Shown here: positions 44,532 to 55,204 of the stretch, piece after piece
How positions within the stretch are numbered: position 1 is the first letter of the stretch
Layout of the letters: each line of letters opens with the position of its first letter
Assembly: GCA_017550645.1 (NCBI GenBank)
Contig: JAFZOI010000013.1
Coordinates: 1-64,000 of the forward strand
Reading direction: 5' to 3'
Length of the DNA stretch: 64,000 bases
Source: Oscillospiraceae bacterium
Lineage (GTDB): Bacteria > Bacillota > Clostridia > Oscillospirales > Oscillospiraceae
Notes under the pieces: generated by a model
What the model was told of the DNA's origin: nothing
Seen by the model: only the letters and a program-made list of their open reading frames with translations
Databases searched by the model: none
Translations under genes and position numbers: made by a program

Positions 44532-45557
44532 ATGAGCATCAAACGTTTAGGAAGGCAGACCGTCAGGTTTTCCGCGCCGCCCGTCATCGCGGCCGTAGGC
44601 TCCGTAGCCGGGAAAAAAGAGCGCGAAGGCCCGCTCGGCCACTGCTTCGATCATACATCAAACGATTCCTACTTCGGCGAGAAAAGCTGGGAAAAAGCCG
44701 AGAGCCTGATGCAGAAAAAAGCTCTCGAAACGGCGTGCGGCAAGATAAAGCTGCAGTCCTGCGCGCTCGATTACATTTTCGCCGGAGACCTTCTCAATCA
44801 GTGCTGCGCTTCTTCGTTCGCCATGCGCGGGAGCGACGCCCCGTTCTTTGGCCTATACGGCGCATGTTCGACGTTCTGCGAGGCGCTGTCTCTCGCCGCG
44901 ATGAGCATAGACGGAGGCTTCGCCGATATTGCCGCAGCCGTCACGAGTTCGCATTTTTGCGGGGCCGAGAGGCAGTTCCGCCTTCCGCTCGAATACGGAG
45001 GACAGCGCACTCCGACGGCTCAATGGACGGCGACTGCGGCAGGAGCCGCGATACTGCGCGCGGACGGCGAAGGGCCGCGAATAAATGCGGTCACGACCGG
45101 CGTAATACGCGACGCGGGGATACGCGATGCGAACAATATGGGCGCGGCCATGGCTCCGGCGGCTTTCGACACGCTCACGGCCCATTTTTCAGACCTCGGT
45201 ATCGCCCCGGAAAAATACGATCTTATTGCGACCGGCGACCTCGGGAGGCACGGCAGAGACGTTTTGCTCGAGCTGTTTGCTAAGAACGGAGTCGACATTT
45301 CCAATATCCTCAGCGACTGCGGGATGATGCTCTTTTCCGGCGAAAACCAGGACGTGCACTCCGGCGCGTCAGGCTGCGGCTGCTCCGCGTCCGTCTTTTG
45401 CGGATATATATACGACGGGATCATCTCCGGTAAGTGGAAAAACGTTCTTCTTGCCTCTACGGGCGCGCTGATGTCTCCGACGACGAGCGGCCAGGGCGAA
45501 AGCATTCCGGGCATATGCCATGCCGTCTCAATATCAGCCGAAAAGGAGGCTTTCTGA
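44532..45557 (+). CDS. spoVAD: Stage V sporulation protein AD
   Basis: This 341-aa protein has the thiolase-like fold of SpoVAD, with KRLGRQTVRFSAPPVIAAVGSVAG, GPLGHCFD, FFGLYGACSTFCEAL and SPTTSGQGESIPGI. SpoVAD binds dipicolinic acid and is needed for its import into the forespore. I start at the ATG at 44532 with GGGAAG upstream; 44499 is also open. A forespore-type promoter candidate, TTATA (44484) N18 CATGCTA (44507), is close upstream, but the leader would be short. spoVAE overlaps by one base. spoVAC, usually just before, is absent here. Confidence 0.95.
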   Translation: MSIKRLGRQTVRFSAPPVIAAVGSVAGKKEREGPLGHCFDHTSNDSYFGEKSWEKAESLMQKKALETACGKIKLQSCALDYIFAGDLLNQCCASSFAMRGSDAPFFGLYGACSTFCEALSLAAMSIDGGFADIAAAVTSSHFCGAERQFRLPLEYGGQRTPTAQWTATAAGAAILRADGEGPRINAVTTGVIRDAGIRDANNMGAAMAPAAFDTLTAHFSDLGIAPEKYDLIATGDLGRHGRDVLLELFAKNGVDISNILSDCGMMLFSGENQDVHSGASGCGCSASVFCGYIYDGIISGKWKNVLLASTGALMSPTTSGQGESIPGICHAVSISAEKEAF

Positions 45558-45919
45558 TGCTCGTATCGTTTCTTAAGGCCTTCATCGTCGGAGGACTGTT
45601 TTGCGTCATAGGGCAGGTACTCATTGACCTGACACACCTGACGCCCGCCAAGATACTCGTCTCCTACGTCGTCGCGGGCGTCGTCCTCGGAGCGGTCGGA
45701 GTATACGGCCCCTTTGCCGAGTGGGCCGGAGCGGGCGCGACAGTCCCGCTCACGGGTTTCGGGAATATCCTTGCGCAGGGAGTCAAAGAGGCAGTCGCAA
45801 AAAAAAGTGTTCTCGGCATTTTTACCGGCGGGATGACGGCCGGAGCCGCGGGAGTATCCGCAGCTGTCATTTTCGCGCTGCTCGCAGCTCTCGTTTTCAG
45901 GCCTAAAGCAAAAAGCTGA
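45557..45919 (+). CDS. spoVAE: Stage V sporulation protein AE
   Basis: This 120-aa membrane protein has three to four helices (FLKAFIVGGLFCVIGQVLID, LVSYVVAGVVLGAVGVYG) and the GAGATVPLTGFG motif of SpoVAE. With SpoVAC and SpoVAD it carries dipicolinic acid across the forespore membranes. The ATG shares one base with the spoVAD stop (TGATG). It ends at a bidirectional terminator. Confidence 0.93.
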   Translation: MLVSFLKAFIVGGLFCVIGQVLIDLTHLTPAKILVSYVVAGVVLGAVGVYGPFAEWAGAGATVPLTGFGNILAQGVKEAVAKKSVLGIFTGGMTAGAAGVSAAVIFALLAALVFRPKAKS

Positions 45920-45921
45920 AG

Positions 45922-45954
45922 AAAAGAGCCTTTGGAAGACCCAAAGGCTCTTTT
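45922..45954. terminator. Bidirectional intrinsic terminator
   Basis: A 14-bp stem (45922-45935 with 45941-45954) with a 5-base loop and A/T-rich edges separates convergent spoVAE and the Clp ATPase gene. Confidence 0.88.
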
Positions 45955-45969
45955 GCTCTGTTTTCTTGG

Positions 45970-48297
<2,328 letters not shown>

Positions 48298-48340
48298 TGT
48301 AATTCCTCCTTCGCATGCAGAGAGCGAAAAAGATCTCCCC

Positions 48341-48913
48341 TTATTCGGATTCGCCGTCCTCGGGATCGAGGTCTCCGCTGTTTGCGTTATTTCTGAGAAG
48401 TTTGATGAAGACTATCAGATAATTGATAAACGCAACGACGGCTATGGCTAAGGCTATGGATATTATCAGGATCGGCCACGGTTTGGGCAGGTCCTTGAAC
48501 GCGATAAGTATAACACAGGCAATGAACAAAACAACCGTTGAAGTTTTTCCAAAATAGTTGGAAGGCGGCATAAATGCGCTTTTTTTGTAGATATAGAACC
48601 CGCCTATCCCCATGATGATTTCCTTGGCAAGAAGAACGATGACGGCCCAGATGGGTATCCTGCGGTCTATCGTCAGGCAGGTCAGCACCGAGAGCGCCAT
48701 AAGCTTGTCCCCGAGCGGATCGAGCACCTTGCCGAGATTCGTTATCTTGTTTTGACGCCTCGCTATCATCCCGTCGAGCATATCGGTGACTGTCGCGAGA
48801 ACGAATACTGCAAGCGCAACATAGTCCGAGCCTTCGATCTTGCTGAAGAAAGCCAGCACGAATATGGGGACCATACAGAGCCTGAGAAGCGAAAGCAGAT
48901 TCGGAAGATTCAT
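48341..48913 (-). CDS. pgsA: CDP-diacylglycerol-glycerol-3-phosphate 3-phosphatidyltransferase
   Basis: This 190-aa integral membrane enzyme has the CDP-alcohol phosphatidyltransferase signature beginning DMLDGMIARRQNKITNLGK and continuing to LDPLGDKL, with several membrane helices. It makes phosphatidylglycerol-phosphate. It begins 35 bases after the CvpA-like gene on the same strand. Confidence 0.92.
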   Translation of the reverse strand: MNLPNLLSLLRLCMVPIFVLAFFSKIEGSDYVALAVFVLATVTDMLDGMIARRQNKITNLGKVLDPLGDKLMALSVLTCLTIDRRIPIWAVIVLLAKEIIMGIGGFYIYKKSAFMPPSNYFGKTSTVVLFIACVILIAFKDLPKPWPILIISIALAIAVVAFINYLIVFIKLLRNNANSGDLDPEDGESE

Positions 48914-48948
48914 CTGAGGTAACGGTTCCTTTCTGGATTATATATCTG

Positions 48949-49677
48949 TCAGATGCCGAGGAAACGCGGGAACGGATTTACCTTTATAAGCCAAGAGAGG
49001 ATGAGCGTCTTGTCGATTGTCTTCTCCGGGATAAGTATACCGAAGAAGCGAACGACCCAAGCGAGCAGGAAGACGATGGCAAGGCCCTTTGCAAGGCCGA
49101 AGATAAGACCGAGAAGCTCGTTGAGAAGCTCAAGACCCGGAAGCTTGAAGGCGAGATTTACGATATTAGCAAGCACGACGAAAATGATGATTATCAAGAT
49201 GAAAGCGACCACGAGCGTCGCCGCATAGGCAAGCTTCTCCGTCAGCTTATCGACGAGCGCGAGCTTGAGATCGTTGCCTATTTTGGTGACCTTCTCGCGG
49301 ACTTCGCTCGTAATGCGCTGAGCCGCGGATTTGAGGATGCCGAGCTTTCGAAGGCTCTCATAGCTGACTTCGTAGACCTCGTCGTCCTGACCCTCCTCGG
49401 GACCGACAAACTCATAGTCGGGCTTTGAGGTCTCGTCTTTGGCGTCGTTTACGGATTTTTCGACGATGCCCTCGACGAAAGGCTTCATGACCTCCTGCAC
49501 CTTCGGGGAAAACGTATCCGCGAGCAGATTCGCCCCGTAAAGCGCGACAACGATGGCTACGATGCCCGTAATGCCGAGGATAAGGCCCTTGCGGAATCCG
49601 TTATAAGCGCAAAACAGCACTATGAGCAGCAAGAGGATATCGATTATAACAGGGACCCATGTTGACAAGAAAGTCAC
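48949..49677 (-). CDS. CvpA family membrane protein
   Basis: This 242-aa protein has four hydrophobic segments (VIIDILLLLIVLFCAYNGFRKGL, then near 27-45, 155-190 and 205-225) with a charged region in between. The YNGFRKGL motif is typical of CvpA/colicin V production proteins. The function in Bacillota is unclear. The start is GTG at 49677, overlapping the DUF5711 stop by 4 bases (GTGA). Confidence 0.85.
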   Translation of the reverse strand: MTFLSTWVPVIIDILLLLIVLFCAYNGFRKGLILGITGIVAIVVALYGANLLADTFSPKVQEVMKPFVEGIVEKSVNDAKDETSKPDYEFVGPEEGQDDEVYEVSYESLRKLGILKSAAQRITSEVREKVTKIGNDLKLALVDKLTEKLAYAATLVVAFILIIIIFVVLANIVNLAFKLPGLELLNELLGLIFGLAKGLAIVFLLAWVVRFFGILIPEKTIDKTLILSWLIKVNPFPRFLGI

Positions 49678-50795
49678 CCCCCTATCGAAAATGCTTCGGT
49701 CGTCGTGACGACGACGGCCGTGCCGTCGGATCTGACGTAAAGACTTCTCAGCCCGATCAGTTCGCTTCTTTCGGTCACGACGGCGAGCTTGTCGTTATAT
49801 ACCGTCACGCTGTTATCAGCGAATGCGACGCCGATGTACCCCCCGGCGGAAGTGACGGAAAGCACCTCTTTGTCGAGCTCGACCGAGGCGATCTCGCGCC
49901 CGTCCGTTCCGACGGTAACGAGGCGGGCGGCGTTGCCCGATCTGTGTTTTCCGAGCAGCAGCGCGGCAAAGCCGCTGCCTTCAAACGAATAGTTTTTCAG
50001 GTATTCTCCCGAAAAGTCATATACTTCCGGCGAGGAAAGGCTGAAAGAAAACACCCGAAGCGATTCTTCGCTCAGCGCGCATAACCTTGAATCCGACAAA
50101 AACGCAGTTTCAAGATAAAGAGCCCCGTTTTCGCTGTATTCGCCCTTCGGCGTCTCGTTATCGAGAGAAAAGCTCACGAGCCGCGCGCCCGTATCGGTAA
50201 GAGTCGAGACTATCAGGCGCTGACCGTTTTCGGATATCGCCGCGTCAACGAGATAGCCTTCCCCGGAGTACCATTTATATACCGCCATGCCCTCGGCGTC
50301 GTATACCGTGGCGGCGGCCTTATATCCGCTGTCCTCGGCGCAGATGACGAACATGCCTTCGGAATTCATCTTAGCGCCGATAATCGGTCCGTCCGCCTTG
50401 ATCGGAGTTATCGAGTCGAGCTGCGCCAGATACGCCTCCTCGCTGCCGGAGACCCATACGAGCGCAGAGCGCTTGCCGGACGCGATATGGGGCGAGCGAA
50501 GCTGGGTGTTATACGTCGCCGTTCTTTCTCCGGAAGAGTTGAAAACGGAGATGCCGGCGTCTGAGGCAACGGCAAGAGAATCGGTCAGCGTAGCGAAGGT
50601 GCTCTCAGAATAGACGTCGAAATAGATGCTTTCGTTCCCGGACTTGTTTTTGTGGAAAATATTCTGGATAAACGAGTCGAAGCCGCCGTTGGCTGTGAGA
50701 TCGCGGTTAGCGATGAGGTAGACCGCACCCGCTATGAGCGCGAGGACGATGATGATCGATATGATCGCTCCGATGAGCTTTTTCCTCTTTTTCAT
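49674..50795 (-). CDS. DUF5711 family protein (membrane-anchored, beta-propeller-like)
   Basis: This 373-aa protein has a single N-terminal membrane helix (LIGAIISIIIVLALIAGAVYLIA). An extracytoplasmic domain follows, built from repeated beta-strand units such as SGERTATYNTQ, GMAVYKWYSGEG and GREIASVELDKE, which looks like a WD/PQQ-type propeller. I recognise it as DUF5711, of unknown function. It lies between truA and cvpA on the minus strand. Confidence 0.78.
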   Translation of the reverse strand: MKKRKKLIGAIISIIIVLALIAGAVYLIANRDLTANGGFDSFIQNIFHKNKSGNESIYFDVYSESTFATLTDSLAVASDAGISVFNSSGERTATYNTQLRSPHIASGKRSALVWVSGSEEAYLAQLDSITPIKADGPIIGAKMNSEGMFVICAEDSGYKAAATVYDAEGMAVYKWYSGEGYLVDAAISENGQRLIVSTLTDTGARLVSFSLDNETPKGEYSENGALYLETAFLSDSRLCALSEESLRVFSFSLSSPEVYDFSGEYLKNYSFEGSGFAALLLGKHRSGNAARLVTVGTDGREIASVELDKEVLSVTSAGGYIGVAFADNSVTVYNDKLAVVTERSELIGLRSLYVRSDGTAVVVTTTEAFSIGG

Positions 50796-50807
50796 AGTGT
50801 ATGCCTC

Positions 50808-51572
50808 TTACCGTCTCATCATTTCTCCCGCGGGACCGTCATAATCGACCCGCGTCATATAAAGGCCCTGCGGCGGCGCTGTGGGCCCCGCAAGAGTCCT
50901 GTTGCGCGAAGCAAGTATCTCCGGGATGTCGTCCGCGTCCAGCTTCCCCATGGAAGCGTATACGGCCGTGCCGACCATGGCTCTGACCATGTTGTATAAA
51001 AATCCGTCGGCAAATACTTTGAACGAGATCATATCTCCGTCTTTGGAGACCCGGAAATATCTTATCGTGCGAACCGTGCTCTTTGTCTCCGTTCCGACGG
51101 AGCGGACCGCCGCGAAATCGTGCGTCCCGACAAAGTGCGAAACGGCGCGCGCAAGGACGTCGACATCCAGCTTGGACGGATAAAACCATGCTCTTTTTTC
51201 GAGAAAAGGGTCTCGCACGGCGGAATTTAGTATCCTGTATGTATACTCCTTGCCTTTGCAGGAGAGTATGGCGTTGAAATCGTCGTCGACGTCGACGGCG
51301 TCGGAGGCGGATATATCGCCCGGAAGAAGCGCGTTCAGAGCCAGCGGGAGCCTGTCGCACGGGATGGTCGTATCGCTTTTGAAATTGATGCAGTAGCGCT
51401 CGGCATGGACTCCTGCGTCCGTACGCCCGCAGCCGACGACGCTCACCGGCTGCTTGACGATCTCGGATACCGCGCCTCGGACTACCTCCTGAACGGTCAC
51501 GTTGTTCTTCTGGATCTGCCATCCGTGGTATCCCGCGCCGTCATAGGCGATCCTTACGGCGATATTACGCAT
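50808..51572 (-). CDS. truA: tRNA pseudouridine(38-40) synthase TruA
   Basis: This 254-aa protein contains RIAYDGAGYHGWQIQ and the catalytic aspartate in GCGRTDAGVHAERY. It modifies U38-U40 of tRNA anticodon arms. A TAGGAGG site precedes the ATG. It follows ecfT, the common order in Bacillota. Confidence 0.96.
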   Translation of the reverse strand: MRNIAVRIAYDGAGYHGWQIQKNNVTVQEVVRGAVSEIVKQPVSVVGCGRTDAGVHAERYCINFKSDTTIPCDRLPLALNALLPGDISASDAVDVDDDFNAILSCKGKEYTYRILNSAVRDPFLEKRAWFYPSKLDVDVLARAVSHFVGTHDFAAVRSVGTETKSTVRTIRYFRVSKDGDMISFKVFADGFLYNMVRAMVGTAVYASMGKLDADDIPEILASRNRTLAGPTAPPQGLYMTRVDYDGPAGEMMRR

Positions 51573-51580
51573 TCGGCCTC

Positions 51581-52384
51581 CTAAATCTTATACACGTTCA
51601 TGACTATCATCCCCGCGAGCAGAAGCGCGCCGAGGAAGAGAGCGATCCAGTCGCGCGGAGCCATATGGAGCGATTTCATCTTCGTTCTGCCCTCTCCGCC
51701 GTTGTAGCAGCGGCTCTCCATCGCGACGGCAAGCTCGTCCGCCCGGCGGAACGCGCTTATAAAGAGCGGGATAAGAAGCGGAAGAAGCGCCTTTGCGCGC
51801 TGGAATAGGTTGCCCGTCTCAAAATTCGCGCCGCGGGCCTTCTGCGCGCTCATGATCTTGTCGGTCTCCTCTATCAGGGTCGGGATGAAGCGGAGAGCTA
51901 TGCTCATCATCATCGCAAGCTCGTGCACCGGGAAGCGAAGCTTTTTGAGCGGGCTGAGAAGGCTCTCGAGCCCGTCCGTCAGCGCGACGGGCGAGGTCGT
52001 ATAGGTCAGCAGGAACGACCCCATAATGAGCATCACGATACGCAGTATCATGAATACCGCGCGCTTGATGCCCTCGACGGTTATCTTTATTATCCAGAAC
52101 GACAGTATGGGCTCGCCCTTGGTATAAAAGAGGTTCAGCAGTCCCGTGATGATGATGACGATGAGAAGCGGCTTGACCCCGCGCAGGATGACCCTGAGCT
52201 TGATCTTCGAGATTATAATGCAGGCCGCGAGGACGACTATCATCACAGCGTAGGAGAAGTAGTCCACCGCGAGGAAAAGCGCAACGATATAAATAAGAGT
52301 CAGCGTGAGCTTCGTGCGAGGGTCGAGTCTATGGACTATCGTATCGCCCGGGAAGTACTGACCGAGAGTGACGTCACGGAGCAC
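51581..52384 (-). CDS. ecfT: ECF transporter transmembrane protein EcfT
   Basis: This 267-aa membrane protein has about six helices and the two Ala-Arg-Gly coupling motifs typical of EcfT (AQKARGANFE is one). YFPGDTIVHRLDPRTKL is the family N-terminus. It joins the two EcfA ATPases to exchangeable vitamin-binding S components. I prefer GTG at 52384, with GGGGAGG upstream, to GTG at 52393. It overlaps ecfA2 by 11 bases. Confidence 0.93.
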   Translation of the reverse strand: MLRDVTLGQYFPGDTIVHRLDPRTKLTLTLIYIVALFLAVDYFSYAVMIVVLAACIIISKIKLRVILRGVKPLLIVIIITGLLNLFYTKGEPILSFWIIKITVEGIKRAVFMILRIVMLIMGSFLLTYTTSPVALTDGLESLLSPLKKLRFPVHELAMMMSIALRFIPTLIEETDKIMSAQKARGANFETGNLFQRAKALLPLLIPLFISAFRRADELAVAMESRCYNGGEGRTKMKSLHMAPRDWIALFLGALLLAGMIVMNVYKI

Positions 52385-53243
52385 CGGCGGCACCTCCCCT
52401 CACGGCGAGAAGAGCCTTCTTTGCCTGCTCGACAGTGTATACGGAGCGGTCGATCGGAAGGCCGAGCTGACGAAGGCGCTTGGCTACGAGGGAGACCTCC
52501 GGGACGGAAAGCCCCACGCTGCGGAGCTCCTCGTCGTGCTCGAAGACCTCGGAGGGGGCGCCGTCCATCATGATATGGCCCTTGTTGAAAACAACGAGCC
52601 TGTCCACGCTCCGGGCTATCTCCTCCATGCTGTGGGTCACGAGGATGATGGTGCAGCCCGTGGCGTCGTGGTAGCGCAGAATGTTGGTGATGATGCTGTC
52701 GCGTCCCGAGGGATCGAGGCCGGCCGTAGGCTCGTCGAGAATGAGAACGTCAGGCTGCATTGCCATTACGCCGGCGATGGCGACGCGCCGCTTCTGCCCT
52801 CCGGAGAGATCGAACGGCGATTTATTGAGGAGCTCTTCGTCGACGCCGACGAATTCGGCTGCGCCGCGGACGCTGATATCTATCTGCTCCTCGGAGAGTT
52901 TCATGTTCTTCGGGCCGAAGGCGATGTCCTTATAGACCGTCTCCTCGAAAAGCTGGTATTCCGGATACTGGAACACGAGCCCGACCTTGAACCGGACCTC
53001 ATGCGTAAAGGTCTTGGAGGAGAAAATGTCTTCGCCGTTAAAGAGGACGCGGCCCGACGAGGGCTTCAAAAGCCCGTTCAGATGCTGGATAAACGTTGAT
53101 TTCCCGGACCCCGTATGGCCGATGATACCGATGATCTCGCCTTTTTCGGCAGAGAAGTTTATGTCGTCTATCGCCACATGCTCGAAGGGCGTGCCCTCGC
53201 TGTAAAGGTGGCGCAGATTTTCCGTTTTTATTATGGGAGCCAT
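52374..53243 (-). CDS. ecfA2: ECF transporter ATP-binding protein EcfA2
   Basis: This 289-aa ABC ATPase has Walker A GHTGSGKST, the Q-loop VFQYPEYQLFEETV, the signature LSGGQKRR and Walker B VLILDEPTAGLDP. The QYPE form and gene order identify it as EcfA2. No S-component gene is present in the window, as expected for a shared group II module. It overlaps ecfT. Confidence 0.94.
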   Translation of the reverse strand: MAPIIKTENLRHLYSEGTPFEHVAIDDINFSAEKGEIIGIIGHTGSGKSTFIQHLNGLLKPSSGRVLFNGEDIFSSKTFTHEVRFKVGLVFQYPEYQLFEETVYKDIAFGPKNMKLSEEQIDISVRGAAEFVGVDEELLNKSPFDLSGGQKRRVAIAGVMAMQPDVLILDEPTAGLDPSGRDSIITNILRYHDATGCTIILVTHSMEEIARSVDRLVVFNKGHIMMDGAPSEVFEHDEELRSVGLSVPEVSLVAKRLRQLGLPIDRSVYTVEQAKKALLAVRGGAAGAP

Positions 53244-53278
53244 GTTTTCATTCCTTTTTCCGCTGCGAACGCGTTGGT

Positions 53279-53312
53279 GGGCGCCCGGTGTCGGGTCGCC
53301 CCCGAAAGGGGC
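53279..53312 (-). other. Hairpins in the 85-base gap between ecfA1 and ecfA2
   Basis: GGGCG...CGCCC arms (53279-53301, about 9 bp with one bulge) adjoin a second small GCCCC/GGGGC hairpin (53298-53312). There is no T-tract, so this is more likely an RNA-processing or stabilising element than a terminator. Confidence 0.3.
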
Positions 53313-53328
53313 AAAGATGCGAAGGAAA

Positions 53329-54171
53329 CTATTTGCTGAGCTCGGAGTAGATACTCTCCGCGCATTCCTCGACGCTCAGCGCGTCAAGCGGGAGATCGAT
53401 CCCGGCGTTTTTGAGTTCATATAAAAGCGCCGTCGTCTCGGGGACGGTCAGGCCGAACCTGCGCATGTTCTCGACGTGGGTGAAGACCTCGCGCGGAGCG
53501 CCGTCCTCGACGACCTTCCCTCCCGCCATAACGATCAACCGGTCGGCGCCTATGGTCTCGTTCATGTGGTGGGTTATGAGTATGACGGTGATGCCGTATC
53601 TCTTGTTCAGGGCGGTTATCGTATTCACGACGTCTTCTCGGCCGACGGGATCGAGCATGGCGGTGGGCTCGTCGAGAACGATGCATCTCGGCCGCATGGC
53701 GATTACGCCGGCTATCGCGACTCTCTGCTTCTGTCCGCCGGAGAGAAGATGAGGGGCATGCTCAGCGTATTCGGTCATGCCGACGGCCTCAAGGGCCTCG
53801 TCGACCCTCTGCCTTATCTCTTTCGGTTCAATGCCGAGATTTTCCGGACCGAACGCGACGTCGTCCTCGACGACGTTGGCAACGATCTGGTTGTCGGGGT
53901 TCTGGAAGACCATACCGACGCAGCGGCGGACGTCCATGATCCTGTCCTCGTCGGAAGTATCTATCCCGTCGACGAGTATCGTCCCGGAGGTCGGCGTCAG
54001 TATTCCGTTCAGAAGCCGGGCCAAAGTGGATTTTCCGGACCCGTTATGCCCCAGAACGGCGACGAAGCTCCCCCGCTCGATTTCAAGAGATATCCCGTCG
54101 ATGGCTCGGGTCACCGTCTCGCCGTTGTCGTATTCAAATATAAGGTCTTTGATAGATATCAAGCTGTCCAT
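53329..54171 (-). CDS. ecfA1: ECF transporter ATP-binding protein EcfA1
   Basis: This 280-aa ABC ATPase has Walker A GHNGSGKST, the Q-loop VFQNPDNQIVA, the signature LSGGQKQR and Walker B CIVLDEPTAMLDP. It pairs with EcfA2 to power vitamin or metal uptake. It begins 12 bases after the methyltransferase gene. Confidence 0.94.
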   Translation of the reverse strand: MDSLISIKDLIFEYDNGETVTRAIDGISLEIERGSFVAVLGHNGSGKSTLARLLNGILTPTSGTILVDGIDTSDEDRIMDVRRCVGMVFQNPDNQIVANVVEDDVAFGPENLGIEPKEIRQRVDEALEAVGMTEYAEHAPHLLSGGQKQRVAIAGVIAMRPRCIVLDEPTAMLDPVGREDVVNTITALNKRYGITVILITHHMNETIGADRLIVMAGGKVVEDGAPREVFTHVENMRRFGLTVPETTALLYELKNAGIDLPLDALSVEECAESIYSELSK

Positions 54172-54183
54172 TTCAATATACCG

Positions 54184-55044
54184 TCACACGCTCCAGCGGC
54201 AGGTCGCTCCGCAGGGCAGAGCCAGACCCGTCGATTTGACCGGCAGTCCAAGCTCCCTGCTCTCGGAAGAGCCGCCGAAGCGGGGATTCAGGATCGTTTG
54301 ACACATATAAGTCAGAATAGACGGAGATAGTCCCGTCGTATAGGAATTTATGATCACGAACGAGGGCTCGTCGGAGAGCACTTTCGAGCAGAGAGACACA
54401 AAATCGAAAAGGTCGTCCTCCAGCTTCCAAAGCTCGCCGGAAGGGCCCCGCCCGTAACTCGGCGGGTCCATGATGATCGCGTCATACCGCCTGCCGCGCT
54501 TTATCTCGCGCTCCACGAACTTCGCGCAGTCGTCGACTATCCAGCGGATGGGCTTGTCTGAAAGCCCGGAAGCCTGCGCATTCTCCCTTGCCCACGCGAC
54601 CATTCCGCGGGCCGCGTCCACATGGCACACGGAAGCTCCTGCTACGGCGGCCGCAAGAGTCGCGGCGCCGGTATAAGCGAAGAGATTGAGAACGTTCAGC
54701 GGCCTGCCGGCCGTCGATACCTTCTCGACGATATAGTCCCAATTGACGGCCTGCTCGGGGAAAATGCCCGTATGCTTGAAATTCATGAGCTTGACGTTGA
54801 AGCGGAGCCTTCCGTAGCGTATCTGCCACGAGGCGGGAACGCCGCGGTTTTCCCATCTTCCGCCGCCGGAATTGGACCGGATATACAGCGCGTCGGGAGA
54901 AGTCCAGCCCGAGGCCGTCCTTTCCGTCTTCCAGATCGCCTGCGGATCGGGACGGACAAGCACGAAATCTCCCCACCGCTCGAGCTTTTCTCCGCACGAG
55001 CAGTCGAGCAGTTCATAATCGATCCACCTATCGCTGAGCCACAT
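54184..55044 (-). CDS. Class I SAM-dependent rRNA methyltransferase (RlmI-like)
   Basis: This 286-aa protein shows NVLNLFAYTGAATLAAAVAGA (SAM-binding), HVDAARGMVAWARENA and the catalytic-loop motif IIMDPPSYGRG, resembling RlmI/RlmK-type 23S rRNA m5C/m7G methyltransferases without the PUA domain. The target base is uncertain. The ATG at 55044 has GGAGG 6 bases upstream; 55080 is less likely. It heads the ECF-to-clp run of minus-strand genes. Confidence 0.85.
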   Translation of the reverse strand: MWLSDRWIDYELLDCSCGEKLERWGDFVLVRPDPQAIWKTERTASGWTSPDALYIRSNSGGGRWENRGVPASWQIRYGRLRFNVKLMNFKHTGIFPEQAVNWDYIVEKVSTAGRPLNVLNLFAYTGAATLAAAVAGASVCHVDAARGMVAWARENAQASGLSDKPIRWIVDDCAKFVEREIKRGRRYDAIIMDPPSYGRGPSGELWKLEDDLFDFVSLCSKVLSDEPSFVIINSYTTGLSPSILTYMCQTILNPRFGGSSESRELGLPVKSTGLALPCGATCRWSV

Positions 55045-55151
55045 GGCGACCTCCAGGAAATAAAATGCACATATTATCATGGTATTATATCACTTATGTA
55101 AATCATAGTCAATTGGATTTGCTATTATTTATCCTTCGCGGCTCATAAAAA

Positions 55152-55180
55152 ACAAAGGGCGGTATAGAACCGTCCTTTGT
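55152..55180 (-). terminator. Intrinsic terminator of the proBA end of the spoIIIA-asp23 run
   Basis: A 12-bp stem (55152-55163 with 55169-55180, one G-T pair) is followed on the minus strand by TTTTTT. It lies about 25 bases past the proA stop. Confidence 0.88.
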
Positions 55181-55204
55181 ATAAAAATGCTCTTTAAGTA
55201 TGTT

